A DNA stretch of 64,000 bases. Source: CAVUPF01 sp963743285 (GTDB lineage Bacteria; Actinomycetota; Thermoleophilia; Solirubrobacterales; 70-9). Location of the stretch: positions 1 to 64,000 of the forward strand of contig CAVUPF010000008.1 in the NCBI GenBank assembly GCA_963743285.1, read 5' to 3'. The notes below the pieces were generated by a model. It ran no database searches. It was not told the origin of the DNA and was given only the letters and a program-made list of their open reading frames with translations. Shown here one piece after another: positions 35,195-42,765 of the stretch. The position numbers and the translations under genes were made by a program. Every line of letters starts with the position of its first letter. The stretch's first letter is position 1.

Positions 35195-35794
35195 ATGGGA
35201 CGAAAGCAAAACGACGTCTTCGTGCTCGGCGATGAGTCGCTCACCGCCGAGCCGATCGCCCCCCGGGACCCTGCCCCCGCCGCGACCACGGACGCGCGGG
35301 GAGAGGGCGGCGGCTCACCGTCACCCCCACCCGCGCGCTCGGCCGGTCTACCCACCGGTGCGGCGATCGGTGCGCGGCGACTCGCGGTCCTCGGCCTCGG
35401 GGCCGCGGCCGCCGCTACGCTCGGCGCGCTGGAGCTCGCCTCCAGCGCCGGCTCGGCGCATTCCCAGGGCGATCGGACGTCGTCGCGCTCGGCCCTTTTG
35501 AGCAGACGCTCGCCGAGCGCCCCGGCGCCGGGCGCCCAACCGGCGCCAGCCCGTCCCGCCGATCCGAAGTCAAGGCCCGATCACCGCAGCGCCCTGAGGC
35601 GGCCGCGGGCCCTCCACCGCAGCGAGCCCGAGCGCGAACCTCGCCCAGAAGAGGCGCCCGTCAGTTCGCCCGTGGAGGCCCCCGCCCCGACCTCGGCGCC
35701 GGGGGTGAGTCCGGCTCCCCCGCCCCCGAGTCCGCCGCCGCCCTCGGGCGGTGGCGGCTCGGGGGCCAGGGAGCAGTTCGGTTTCGAACGCTGA
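35195..35794 (+). CDS. Single-pass membrane protein with Pro/Ser-rich exterior and EQFGFER tail
   Basis: 199 residues from ATG 35195; GAAGGA lies 8-10 nt upstream. A short cytosolic part (MGRKQNDVFVLGDESLTAEP...) precedes one membrane helix at ~62-84 (LAVLGLGAAAAATLGALELA). A ~100-residue disordered segment very rich in Pro, Ala, Ser and Arg follows, then a Gly linker (SGGGGSG) and the C-terminus AREQFGFER. The same end type closes the broken gene at 28669. The stop overlaps the next start (TGATG). Function unknown; a wall-spanning linker is plausible. Confidence 0.75.
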   Translation: MGRKQNDVFVLGDESLTAEPIAPRDPAPAATTDARGEGGGSPSPPPARSAGLPTGAAIGARRLAVLGLGAAAAATLGALELASSAGSAHSQGDRTSSRSALLSRRSPSAPAPGAQPAPARPADPKSRPDHRSALRRPRALHRSEPEREPRPEEAPVSSPVEAPAPTSAPGVSPAPPPPSPPPPSGGGGSGAREQFGFER

Positions 35795-36039
35795 TGGCCG
35801 GCGGCCTTAAAGCCGGCGCCCGCGAGCTCTCCGGTCGCGCGCAGAGCAGCTGGCAGAGCGTGCGCCGCGCCCGCTACTCCGCGGCGGCGCCGCGCTACCT
35901 GGCGACCAAGGGCCTCAGTGAGACCGTCAACGCGGCGCTGCGCGAAGCTGCCCGGCGCCGCGCGCTGCGCGACTTCGACGTCGTGCGCGACGTCGACGGG
36001 ACCCCGCAGGAGGTAGCCGAGGGTCGGGAGTCATCCTGA
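35794..36039 (+). CDS. vapB: VapB-type antitoxin (atypical N-terminus)
   Basis: 81 residues. The part YLATKGLSETVNAALREAAR, ALRDFDVVRDVDG is the conserved helix and C-terminal region of a common VapB family. The usual N-terminal DNA-binding strand is missing: before it the frame reads GGLKAGARELSGRAQSSWQS. ATG 35794 overlaps the upstream stop, so either the antitoxin's own start has been lost or it has been fused to a leader. Its toxin partner downstream is a pseudogene, so selection to keep it is weak. Confidence 0.65.
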   Translation: MAGGLKAGARELSGRAQSSWQSVRRARYSAAAPRYLATKGLSETVNAALREAARRRALRDFDVVRDVDGTPQEVAEGRESS

Positions 36040-36493
36040 TCGCCGAGCAGCCCCCTCGACCGGTGCGGCCTGAAGTGCCGGCGCTCCACGACACCGGGGT
36101 CTGGACGTGGGCGCGCGATCGCCGTTTCCCGAATCTCGCCGAGTGGTTCAACGGGCAGGTCGCCGAAGGCCGGGTGCTGGTCTGCGAGTTGGTCGTGATC
36201 GAGCTGGTGCGCTTGGCTCCCAACGAGCGCCGCGCCCGCGAGGTCGCCGAGCGGCTGGCAGGTTTCGAGTAGGTGCCGATGCCATCCGGCCTGTGGGGCC
36301 GAGCACAGGAGATGCAGCTGGCCCTGGCTGGCAGCGGCGACCATCGCCGCGTCCCGGTGCCGATCTGTTGCTGGCGGCGGCGGCTGAGGAGGCCTCCGTG
36401 CCGCTCGTCCACTACGACCGCGACCATGAGCAGATGGCCGCAATCACCGGCCTTGAGCATTACTGGTTCGTTCCCGACGGCAGCTTGGCGTAG
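36040..36493 (+). pseudogene. vapC: VapC toxin with three lesions
   Basis: Frame 1 reads IAEQPPRPVRPEVPALHDTG, VWTWARDRRFPNLAEWFNGQ, VLVCELVVIELVRLAPNERR, a PIN domain start. A TAG at 36270-36272 interrupts it in frame (GFE-stop-VPMPSGLWGRAQEMQLAL). A frameshift at ~36355 moves the end into another frame: ADLLLAAAAEEASVPLVHYD, RDHEQMAAITGLEHYWFVPD, stop 36491-36493. The start position reads GTC where GTG would overlap the antitoxin stop as in the other modules here. A dead toxin beside a surviving antitoxin. Confidence 0.8.
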
Positions 36494-36578
36494 AGGGCAG
36501 ATCGTTTCGCTCGCCGGCCGCTGCAGCTTTGCGCGTCCTTGGCCAAGCACCGATCGACCTTGGTCTGGCGTCAATTGT
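36494..36578. repeat. ~85-bp repeat following a toxin stop codon (copy 3)
   Basis: Starts directly after the VapC stop and ends with GCACCGATCGACCTTGG plus TCTGGCGTCAATTGT. The same arrangement follows the GNAT toxin at 42190 (42191-42279) and occurs alone at 41240-41328. On the minus strand it reads as a protein end, RQLTPDQ..RCLA, with a one-base shift in this copy. Confidence 0.6.
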
Positions 36579-36666
36579 CTCAGGATATGCGCGAATTCAC
36601 GCCAGCAATCTGGCGGAACCGCCGACCTCAACCTGACCCTTTCACCGGATCGCCAGTCGTTACACG

Positions 36667-36903
36667 TTATCCGGGAGTGTCGATCCAGCGGGCGATACGC
36701 CCATCCCGCACCTCGTGATACGCCGGAGGTGCGGGCGGAGGATCTTCGGCAAGGCAAGAGATCACCTCACCTGGGCCGTGGAGGTGCTCCTCCGCCGCAG
36801 TCGTCCAATGGACTTCTGAGTCGAGCAGACGCTCGAGGCGCGACCAATTGCGGCGTTCGATGGTGTCGAGCACGTCGCAGACAGCTGGTACCAGCTCCGC
36901 CAC
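36667..36903 (-). CDS. SnoaL/NTF2-like small protein
   Basis: 78 residues from ATG 36903: VPAVCDVLDTIERRNWSRLE, LLDSEVHWTTAAEEHLHGPG, EVISCLAEDPPPAPPAYHEV, RDGRIARWIDTPG. The first helices, the HGPGEV turn and the final strand RDGRIARW are the marks of the SnoaL-like/NTF2 fold. The protein is shorter than the usual ~110-130 residues: part of the central sheet is missing between LAEDPPPAP and YHEVRDGRI. It may bind a small ligand. Isolated gene, no operon partner. Confidence 0.7.
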   Translation of the reverse strand: MAELVPAVCDVLDTIERRNWSRLERLLDSEVHWTTAAEEHLHGPGEVISCLAEDPPPAPPAYHEVRDGRIARWIDTPG

Positions 36904-37174
36904 TTGCCTAGATCCCTGCTGGTGCTGGGAAGGTAAGCATATTTCGATTATCGCAGCTTGAAACGGCGCTCCCGAGAGATGTGCTGGCGGTCTGAGCCGG
37001 CGCGACCGTCCCGAGGGTAGTCACCGGGGGCTGTCCCTTTGTGACGGACGAGTAACAGTGTGGCGAACTGTGGTGCGTTCACCTGCACTACTTGAAGCGG
37101 GATGTCCACCCACGCATACCGATCCCTGACCCCGCCACAGCTGGGGAGACTGGGCGGGGCTTGGCGAAGCGGCT
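36904..37174. other. Non-coding gap with a GC hairpin
   Basis: No coding frame is convincing. CCCCGCC at ~37131 pairs with GGCGGGG at ~37154, a 7-bp stem located just downstream of the methyltransferase stop on the minus strand and possibly its terminator. Confidence 0.35.
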
Positions 37175-37969
37175 TTATTCCCGCTTTCGGCCCCAGGCTG
37201 CCACCAAGCTGCTGCAGGTGAGGACGGAGCTCGGCTGGCTGAAATAGTCTTCCAGGCGGATGACGTTTGCATCCGTAAGGATGCCCGCAGCGGCCAATTT
37301 GGGAGCAGACCCAAGTGTTGTTGTTCGCGCAAGCTCGTAGTCAGGCTCGCCTGGTTCACTGACCGGGGTCTCAATTCTGGAACCGAGCAGCGCAAGTCCA
37401 CACTCTGACAGCAGTGCCGGCAGGCTGCGTCCGAACTGAGCGTTGAAGATCCCCGCTTCCTTCATCGTGTCGAACGTCCGGTGTGCGATTTCGCTCATCT
37501 CTAGGGAGTCTGGATGTCCGCCATAGTGAAAGAGGCCAAAGTCGGGCTCCTCGGCAAGGAGTAGGCCTCCCGGCCGTAGCGCTGCGGCCAATTTGCTGAG
37601 TGTTTCAGCCGGGTCTGGCAGGTGCATCAACAAGGCTCGGCAATGCACCAGGTCATAGGCTCCCGCCTCGACCTCATCTTCGCGGATATCCAGCGCCCGG
37701 ACCTCAACGTTGTCGGGCATATCGGTCAGAAAGCGTAAATCGATGTCCACAGCCGTCACCGAACCCGTCGGGGTGACCTTCTCCGCAAGCCAACGGGCAA
37801 TTGAACCTCGTCCAGCGCCGACCTCAAGGCAGCGCCAGCCAGGCCCAACATCAAGCTCCTCGAGCTGGCGCATGGTCCCGGGATCGCGGGAGGACTCGAG
37901 TAGCCCTAGCCGCTCGGACTCCGTCTCTGTGGCGCTGTCGGCATTGATGTACCCGCTGTCATGCGTCAT
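37175..37969 (-). CDS. SAM-dependent methyltransferase, class I
   Basis: 264 residues from ATG 37969 (MTHDSGYINADSATETESER); the longer frame upstream has unlikely composition. Motif I is WRCLEVGAGRGSIARWLAEK, then SVTAVDIDLRFLTDMPD (acidic end of beta 2), YDLVHCRALLMHLPDPAETL (motif IV/post-I) and LRPGGLLLAEEPDFGLFHY. The C-terminal cap (GILTDANVIRLEDYFSQPSS) resembles small-molecule methyltransferases of the UbiE/Tam type. The substrate is not deducible. Divergent from the dienelactone hydrolase gene. Confidence 0.88.
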   Translation of the reverse strand: MTHDSGYINADSATETESERLGLLESSRDPGTMRQLEELDVGPGWRCLEVGAGRGSIARWLAEKVTPTGSVTAVDIDLRFLTDMPDNVEVRALDIREDEVEAGAYDLVHCRALLMHLPDPAETLSKLAAALRPGGLLLAEEPDFGLFHYGGHPDSLEMSEIAHRTFDTMKEAGIFNAQFGRSLPALLSECGLALLGSRIETPVSEPGEPDYELARTTTLGSAPKLAAAGILTDANVIRLEDYFSQPSSVLTCSSLVAAWGRKRE

Positions 37970-38197
37970 AACCCACTCCGTTCTCGGCTCTATGTTGATT
38001 GCGTCGAGCATTATCGGCTTTTGCAGGGGCCTTGCGCGCGGGACAGCCTGAACTCGGGATTCAGGGAGATCGAAGGCCATCCTGAAGCCGACGCTTCGGG
38101 CGGGCATGAAGAAGGACCAGCCGCACGACCTCGAGCGGGTCCATCTGAGCTGACTAAGCTGCAACCTTCCGAGGAGCGACGATAGGAGCGGGCAAGG

Positions 38198-38944
38198 ATG
38201 AAAGGCGAGATGGTCGACATCAGTACCCAGGACGGCGTGGCGGAGGCCTACCTCTCGGGGCCTCCCGAGCAGGGCGGGAACCGCCCGGGTGTGCTGTTCA
38301 TCATGGACGCCTTCGGCTTGCGCCCCCGGATCGAGGAAATGGTCGACCGCATCGCAGCGCGGGGGTTCGTCGTACTCGCCCCGAACGTCCTCTATCGCGC
38401 CGGTCGGGCGTCAGACATGGAGATGCCCGATCTGGAGGACCCTGCGCAGCGGGACCCGTTCTTCGCGCGGCTGAGGCCTGCGATGGCGGAGCTGACCTCC
38501 GAGCGGATCGCCAGCGACGGAGCGGCCTACCTCGACTACCTCGGTGAGCTCGCAAGCCCGCCGTTCGCGATCACCGGCTACTGCATGGGTGGGCGCATCG
38601 GCTGGCGGATCGCCGCCGCCTACCCGGAGCGCGTCGCGGCACTCGCCGCCTTCCATACCGGCGGGCTCGTGAGTGACGACGAGGACAGCCCGCACCTGAG
38701 CGCCGGCGCGATCTCCGCCGAGCTCTACTTCGGCCACGCCGACAACGACCAGAGCATGACCCCGGAGAACGTAGCGGCGCTCGAGCAAGCCCTCGATGAG
38801 GCCGGAGCGAGATACCGCTCAGAGCTCTACGGGGGGGCCGCGCACGGCTACACAATGAGCGACACCGCCGCCTATGATGAGGCGGCGGCCGAGCGGCACT
38901 TCACCGAGCTGTTCGCGCTGCTGGATAGGACGATCGGCGCCTGA
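38198..38944 (+). CDS. Dienelactone hydrolase family protein
   Basis: 248 residues from ATG 38198 (GCAAGG upstream). Alpha/beta-hydrolase core: PGVLFIMDAFGLRPRIEEMV, GFVVLAPNVLYRAG, nucleophile Cys in AITGYCMGGRIGWRIA, acid Asp in ELYFGHADNDQSMTPE and catalytic His in GGAAHGYTMSD. The Cys-Asp-His triad is the DLH type that opens dienelactones in aromatic degradation; many homologues act on other esters or lactones. It converges on the MFS pump gene, 9 bp away. Confidence 0.92.
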   Translation: MKGEMVDISTQDGVAEAYLSGPPEQGGNRPGVLFIMDAFGLRPRIEEMVDRIAARGFVVLAPNVLYRAGRASDMEMPDLEDPAQRDPFFARLRPAMAELTSERIASDGAAYLDYLGELASPPFAITGYCMGGRIGWRIAAAYPERVAALAAFHTGGLVSDDEDSPHLSAGAISAELYFGHADNDQSMTPENVAALEQALDEAGARYRSELYGGAAHGYTMSDTAAYDEAAAERHFTELFALLDRTIGA

Positions 38945-38953
38945 GGACTACGG

Positions 38954-40579
38954 TCAGCCGCGCATGCGGGGCCAATGCCCTATTGATTCAGGCTCCCCCA
39001 GATCGGATGGCGTAGTCGGAGTGTCCGATCGGGGGATGATCCAGAGAGGCACCCACTCCCTCCGGAGTTCCAGCTGGGGTATCAACCAGGACGCGAGAAA
39101 CGCGATAAAGCCGATTGGCGCGGCGATTATGAACACCGTTTGGATGGACTCGGCGTAGGCGGCGGCAACGCCGTGATGGACTGCGGGGGGAAGCTTGTCC
39201 AGGATGGCCGGTGTGATGCTCGAGCTCGAGAGCCCGGTTGGCAGCTTCGCATTGCCGAGGTGACTCACCAGGTTGCCGACCAGAACGTTCGAAAAGATGG
39301 CGCCGAAGATCGCGGCGCCGAAGCATCCCCCGATTGACCGAAAGAAGGTCGCGCCCGAGGTGGCAACTCCAAGCTCTGAGTAGGGGACCGCGTTCTGCGC
39401 GATCAGCACGAGCACCTGCATGACGCAGCCGAGCCCCACGCCGAGCACGAACATATACAGCGCTGAGACGATCAAGCTCGTTCCGACTCCGACCTGCGAT
39501 AAGAGCAACAGCGCGACGGTGATGAGCGCGGTCCCGGCAATCGGGAATACCCGGTAGCGGCCGGTCTTGCTGATCGCTATCCCTGATCCGGTGGAGCAGA
39601 TGATGAGGCCGACCAGGAGGGGCAATAACTGTAGTCCGGAGGTCGTCGGCGACTCGCCGTGCACGATCTGAAAGAACACAGGCAGGTAGGTGATCGAACC
39701 GAACATCGCGAAGCCGACGATGAAGCCGACGAGGCTAACGACCGAGAACGCACGAATCGAGAAAAGATGCAGCGGCAACACTGGCTCAGTCGCACCTCGC
39801 TCCACGAAAGCGAAGATGACGAGCAGTACTGCTCCGAGAACCCCGAGGGTGATTATTGTTGGTGAACTCCACGGATATGTAGTGCCACCGAGACTCGTGA
39901 AAAGTACGAGGCAACTCACAGAGAGCATCAGGATGGCGGTGCCGAGATAGTCGATGACGTGGTGGACGCGGCGGAGGTTGCCCGGAACCTGGATCGCCAC
40001 CACAGCGAGCGCGATGGCGCCGATCGGGAGGTTGATGTAGAAGATCCAGTGCCAGGAGAGTTGGTCGACGAAGATGCCCCCAAGCAGGGGGCCGATGACA
40101 CTCGCCACACCGAAAACTGCCCCGAAGAGTCCTTGGTAGCGGCCCCGTTCGCGGGGAGAGACGACGTCGCCGACGATCGCCTGAGCACCGACCATCAACC
40201 CGCCGCCCCCGAGACCCTGAACGGCTCGGAACGCGATCAGCTCGGTCATGTTCTGGCTGAGCCCCGACAGCGCCGAGCCGCACAAGAAGATGACGATCGC
40301 CGCCTGGAAGAAGAACTTGCGGCCGTACTGGTCGCCGAGCTTGCCCCAGAGCGGTGTCGAGACGGTCGCGGTGAGCAAATAGGCGACGACGATCCAGGCA
40401 AGGTGCGACGCACCATGGAGGTCGGCGACGATCGTAGGCAGCGCGGTCGAGACGATCGTCTGATCGAGAGCTGCGAGGAACATCCCGAGCATCAGCGCGC
40501 CGATGATCATCAGCACACGGCGGTGGCTGAGCGCGGGGATGGAGGGCTCCGCCGATGGTTCGGTCGGCACCTCGTTCAT
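38954..40579 (-). CDS. DHA2-type MFS multidrug efflux transporter (EmrB/QacA family)
   Basis: 541 residues with ~14 membrane helices. Motif D1 and helix 1: GMFLAALDQTIVSTALPTIV. Motif A: GKLGDQYGRKFFF. Motif C-like: GLFGAVFGVASVIGPLLGGI and LSWHWIFYINLPIGAIALAV, the hallmark of 14-TM drug pumps. The cytosolic C-terminus is short. These antiporters use proton influx to export hydrophobic cations, antibiotics or solvents. No adjacent TetR/MarR gene is seen. Gap 40580-40827 holds its promoter. Confidence 0.93.
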   Translation of the reverse strand: MNEVPTEPSAEPSIPALSHRRVLMIIGALMLGMFLAALDQTIVSTALPTIVADLHGASHLAWIVVAYLLTATVSTPLWGKLGDQYGRKFFFQAAIVIFLCGSALSGLSQNMTELIAFRAVQGLGGGGLMVGAQAIVGDVVSPRERGRYQGLFGAVFGVASVIGPLLGGIFVDQLSWHWIFYINLPIGAIALAVVAIQVPGNLRRVHHVIDYLGTAILMLSVSCLVLFTSLGGTTYPWSSPTIITLGVLGAVLLVIFAFVERGATEPVLPLHLFSIRAFSVVSLVGFIVGFAMFGSITYLPVFFQIVHGESPTTSGLQLLPLLVGLIICSTGSGIAISKTGRYRVFPIAGTALITVALLLLSQVGVGTSLIVSALYMFVLGVGLGCVMQVLVLIAQNAVPYSELGVATSGATFFRSIGGCFGAAIFGAIFSNVLVGNLVSHLGNAKLPTGLSSSSITPAILDKLPPAVHHGVAAAYAESIQTVFIIAAPIGFIAFLASWLIPQLELRREWVPLWIIPRSDTPTTPSDLGEPESIGHWPRMRG

Positions 40580-40827
40580 TGCTTATCTCTGAACTCGCTC
40601 ATATCCCGGGTCTCGATGTCGCACCGTGATGACCGGCGCAGCTCGTTGGCACGGCGTGGGGCTACCAATGAACTTGAGCCGCACCACGCGGACTCTAGAG
40701 CAGGCCGTTCAGGCGGCTGTCGCCTTGCTCGGACGCTCGATCGGTCACGGAAGGTGCCGTTGAACGTATGACGGCAGCAGCGATGGCGTGGCTGTACGCG
40801 ACATTGTGTCCGGCGTACAATTTGACT

Positions 40828-41178
40828 GTGCGGGGCCGGAGCGAAATGTTGGTCGATACGGGGCTGGAGTACCGACCGGGGGACCCTGTTCGTGTCCGTG
40901 TCGTGCGTCGTGAGCACCGGATCTCGGTCACCGACGATGGCGCAGCGATCGCCAAGGCCGGACGACCGCACGCCTGGCGCGCGGCCGCCGACCTTGTGGG
41001 GGAGCTCGGTGTGAACGTCAGCCGGCGTGGCGTCGTCTCGCTGCCTGTCGTGCCGGTCGGCCCGTGTGAGGAGAAGACCGTGAGGAGAATCGGAGAGGCC
41101 TCTCTCTGCCTCTTCCAAGCGATTCTCGAGCAAGAGGAAAAGGCGTGCGCGGCGGCGGGGGTGAAGCGGCAGCTCTAG
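40828..41178 (+). CDS. Protein of unknown function, possible leaderless start
   Basis: 116 residues from GTG 40828; TACAAT (40816-40821) lies 6 nt upstream, so this start is preferred to the ATGs at 40768 and 40786. The N-terminal half is beta-rich (SEMLVDTGLEYRPGDPVRVR, VVRREHRISVTDDGAAIAKA) and the C-terminal half helical (ADLVGELGVNVSRRGVVSLP, CLFQAILEQEEKACAAAG). No named domain is recognised. It shares the CGTACAAT promoter sequence with the tacA promoter 570 bp downstream, and its 3' end is followed by a tacT tail remnant. Confidence 0.6.
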   Translation: MRGRSEMLVDTGLEYRPGDPVRVRVVRREHRISVTDDGAAIAKAGRPHAWRAAADLVGELGVNVSRRGVVSLPVVPVGPCEEKTVRRIGEASLCLFQAILEQEEKACAAAGVKRQL

Positions 41179-41195
41179 GTGGTCGGGCCTGGTTC

Positions 41196-41328
41196 ATGGT
41201 GACGCTGGCCGAGTTGCGTGCCGCCGGCTACAGGCCGTAGCTCAGTCGTTCTCCAGCTCCCGCAGCGCCGCCCGTCCCTCGGCGAGGCACCGTTTCACTT
41301 GGTCTGGCGTCAATTGTTTGGCCCGATC
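41196..41328 (+). repeat. Direct repeat flanking TacAT (left copy): tacT 3' tail plus downstream sequence
   Basis: Codons MVTLAELRAAGYRP then TAG reproduce the end of tacT, followed by ~90 bp that also follow the intact tacT. Aligns with 42146-42279 at offset 950-951 with one indel, ~75% identity by eye. On the minus strand this copy keeps an open reading QLTPDQVKRCLAEGRAALRE to a TGA. Confidence 0.8.
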
Positions 41329-41388
41329 CCAGTGGTCGACGGTCGGTGACGAAGGGCAGGGGAACCGTTGCGCCTCCGATCTGGCTCA

Positions 41389-41401
41389 CGTACAATGTAC
41401 G
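41389..41401 (+). promoter_or_regulatory. Palindromic operator/-10 box of the TacAT module
   Basis: CGTACAATGTACG is a 13-bp palindrome with the -10 box TACAAT inside it; the tacA ATG follows 4 nt after the palindrome. Antitoxin binding would directly cover the -10 box. Confidence 0.6.
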
Positions 41402-41405
41402 GATC

Positions 41406-41675
41406 ATGGAGCCGACCGTGAGCCTGAAGACCCGCCGGATCGAAGTCCGGCTCAGCGACGAGGAGCGCCAACTCGACGCCGCCGCGGCCTCGGCACTGGG
41501 CGAGAGCTTGAGCGACTTCTTCCGCCGCGCCGCCCAGGAGCGGGCGCAGGAGGTCCTCGCCGATCGACAGGGGATTGCTCTCGGCGAGCAGGAGGCGGCG
41601 CGCTTCCTCGACGCGCTCGAGCGGCCCGACGAGGGCACGATTGCTCGACTCGAAGAGCTCCGACGCCGCGCGTGA
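41406..41675 (+). CDS. tacA: DUF1778-family antitoxin of a GNAT toxin
   Basis: 89 residues from ATG 41406, 9 nt after TACAAT with no Shine-Dalgarno; the longer frame upstream overlaps the operator. The N-terminal RHH region TRRIEVRLSDEERQLDAAAA, ALGESLSDFFRRAAQERAQE is typical of TacA/DUF1778 antitoxins. The C-terminus (EAARFLDALERPDEGTIARL) wraps the acetyltransferase. The stop overlaps the toxin GTG (GTGA). TacA proteins neutralise the toxin and repress the operon through the palindrome. Confidence 0.9.
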   Translation: MEPTVSLKTRRIEVRLSDEERQLDAAAASALGESLSDFFRRAAQERAQEVLADRQGIALGEQEAARFLDALERPDEGTIARLEELRRRA

Positions 41676-42190
41676 GCGCGAAGGCCGGTCTCACCGCACG
41701 CTACGACCCGACGCGTCACGATGTGGCGGGCTTTGCATGTGGCAGCGAGCCGCTCGACCGTTGGCTTCGCCGCTACGCCAGCCAGGGCGAGCGACGCGAC
41801 GCCACGCGCACCTTCGTCGCGACCGGCCCCGGCGGCGCGGTTCGCGGCTACTACACGCTGCTCGTCGGCCAGGTGGAGCACGAGGAGGCAACCGAAGCTG
41901 TTCGCAGGGGCCTCTCGCGGCACTTCCCGATCCCGGTGGCGATCCTCGCCCGTCTTGCCGTCGACGCGCGCCGCAAGGGAGAAGCGCTCGGCGCGCGCTT
42001 GCTCGACGACGCGTTGGAGCGGGTAAGCCGAGCCGCGCAGGAAGTCGCCGTGCGGGGGGTCGTCGTGCACGCGATCGATGACGGGGCGGTGGGCTTTTAC
42101 GAGCGCTTCGGCTTCTGCGGCCTGAGCACGGCGCCGCGGACGCTGATGGTGACGCTGGCCGAGCTGCGCGCCGCCGGCTACCGGTCGTAG
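41672..42190 (+). CDS. tacT: TacT-type GNAT acetyltransferase toxin
   Basis: 172 residues from GTG 41672. Family blocks: RHDVAGFACGSEPLDRWLRR (conserved F.CG...LD.WL), GGAVRGYYTLLVGQVEHEEA, IPVAILARLAVDARRKGEAL, GARLLDDALERV (acetyl-CoA loop region R-K-G-x-x-L-G) and HAIDDGAVGFYERFGF. TacT enzymes acetylate the aminoacyl group on charged tRNAs and halt translation. Catalytic Tyr/Phe in FYERFGF is intact. The end of this gene is duplicated upstream of the module at 41196. Confidence 0.9.
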   Translation: MSAKAGLTARYDPTRHDVAGFACGSEPLDRWLRRYASQGERRDATRTFVATGPGGAVRGYYTLLVGQVEHEEATEAVRRGLSRHFPIPVAILARLAVDARRKGEALGARLLDDALERVSRAAQEVAVRGVVVHAIDDGAVGFYERFGFCGLSTAPRTLMVTLAELRAAGYRS

Positions 42191-42279
42191 TTCACTCGTT
42201 CGCCAGTTCGCGTAAAGCCGCTCGCCCCTCGGCTGTGCACCGATTGACTTTAGTCTGGCGTCAATTGTTTGGGCCGATC
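42146..42279 (+). repeat. Direct repeat flanking TacAT (right copy)
   Basis: Intact tacT 3' end (codons from MVTLAELRAAGYRS to TAG 42188-42190) and 89 bp beyond, ending with TTTAGTCTGGCGTCAATTGT plus TTGGGCCGATC. Counterpart of 41196-41328. Its distal ~85 bp also match 36494-36578 behind a different toxin. Confidence 0.8.
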
Positions 42280-42421
42280 ACTCTTTGCGGATCCGAGAGC
42301 AAGCGCCCATAGTCTGCTTCTGCCCCGTCAGGCGCCGCGGGGATGCGGCGCTCGGTTCGGGCCGCTGGAGGTCTCGCAGCGATGGGTTACCGGGGACCGC
42401 CCGGGTATCATCGGCTTGCGC

Positions 42422-42613
42422 ATGAAACCGATCCGCACCGACTTCACCGGCTACGAGGGCAAGTACGTTGCGACCGACACGCGTACCGGCAAGGTCGTGA
42501 TTGCCGACGAGGATCCACGCGTCGTCTTCGAGAAGGCCCGCAAGCTCGATCACGTGATCGTCGGTGGTCGCGTCCCCTTCGCGGACGAGCCGATCTACGT
42601 TGGCCTTGGCTGA
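42422..42613 (+). CDS. DUF5678-family small protein
   Basis: 63 residues from ATG 42422, 10 nt after TATCAT; the longer frame upstream is rejected. Sequence: DFTGYEGKYVATDTRTGKVV, IADEDPRVVFEKARKLDHVI, GGRVPFADEPIYVGLG. This is the whole DUF5678 unit (YEGKYVA..., VP). The family's job is unknown; it often sits beside retropepsin-like or VapC genes. A partial second copy of its 3' end lies at 43869-43934, on the other side of the DUF2293 gene. Confidence 0.8.
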   Translation: MKPIRTDFTGYEGKYVATDTRTGKVVIADEDPRVVFEKARKLDHVIVGGRVPFADEPIYVGLG

Positions 42614-42765
42614 GCGCCGGCCGCTCCCCTGGCTCTACCCCTACCGAGAGGACCCTCAGCACACCCGCCTCGGTCAGCCCGTGTTTCGACCGTGCCCTGC
42701 GGCTGCGCCTCAGCGCGAAAGTGGCGCCTGGCGCCGCGCCGACCCTCTGCTCATCGGCCTCCTCC

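Noticed and set aside
41232..41262. GCCGTAGCTCAGTCGTTCTCC resembling a tRNA D-arm
   Set aside because: It is the duplicated stop-codon region of tacT; no anticodon stem, T arm or acceptor pairing can be drawn.
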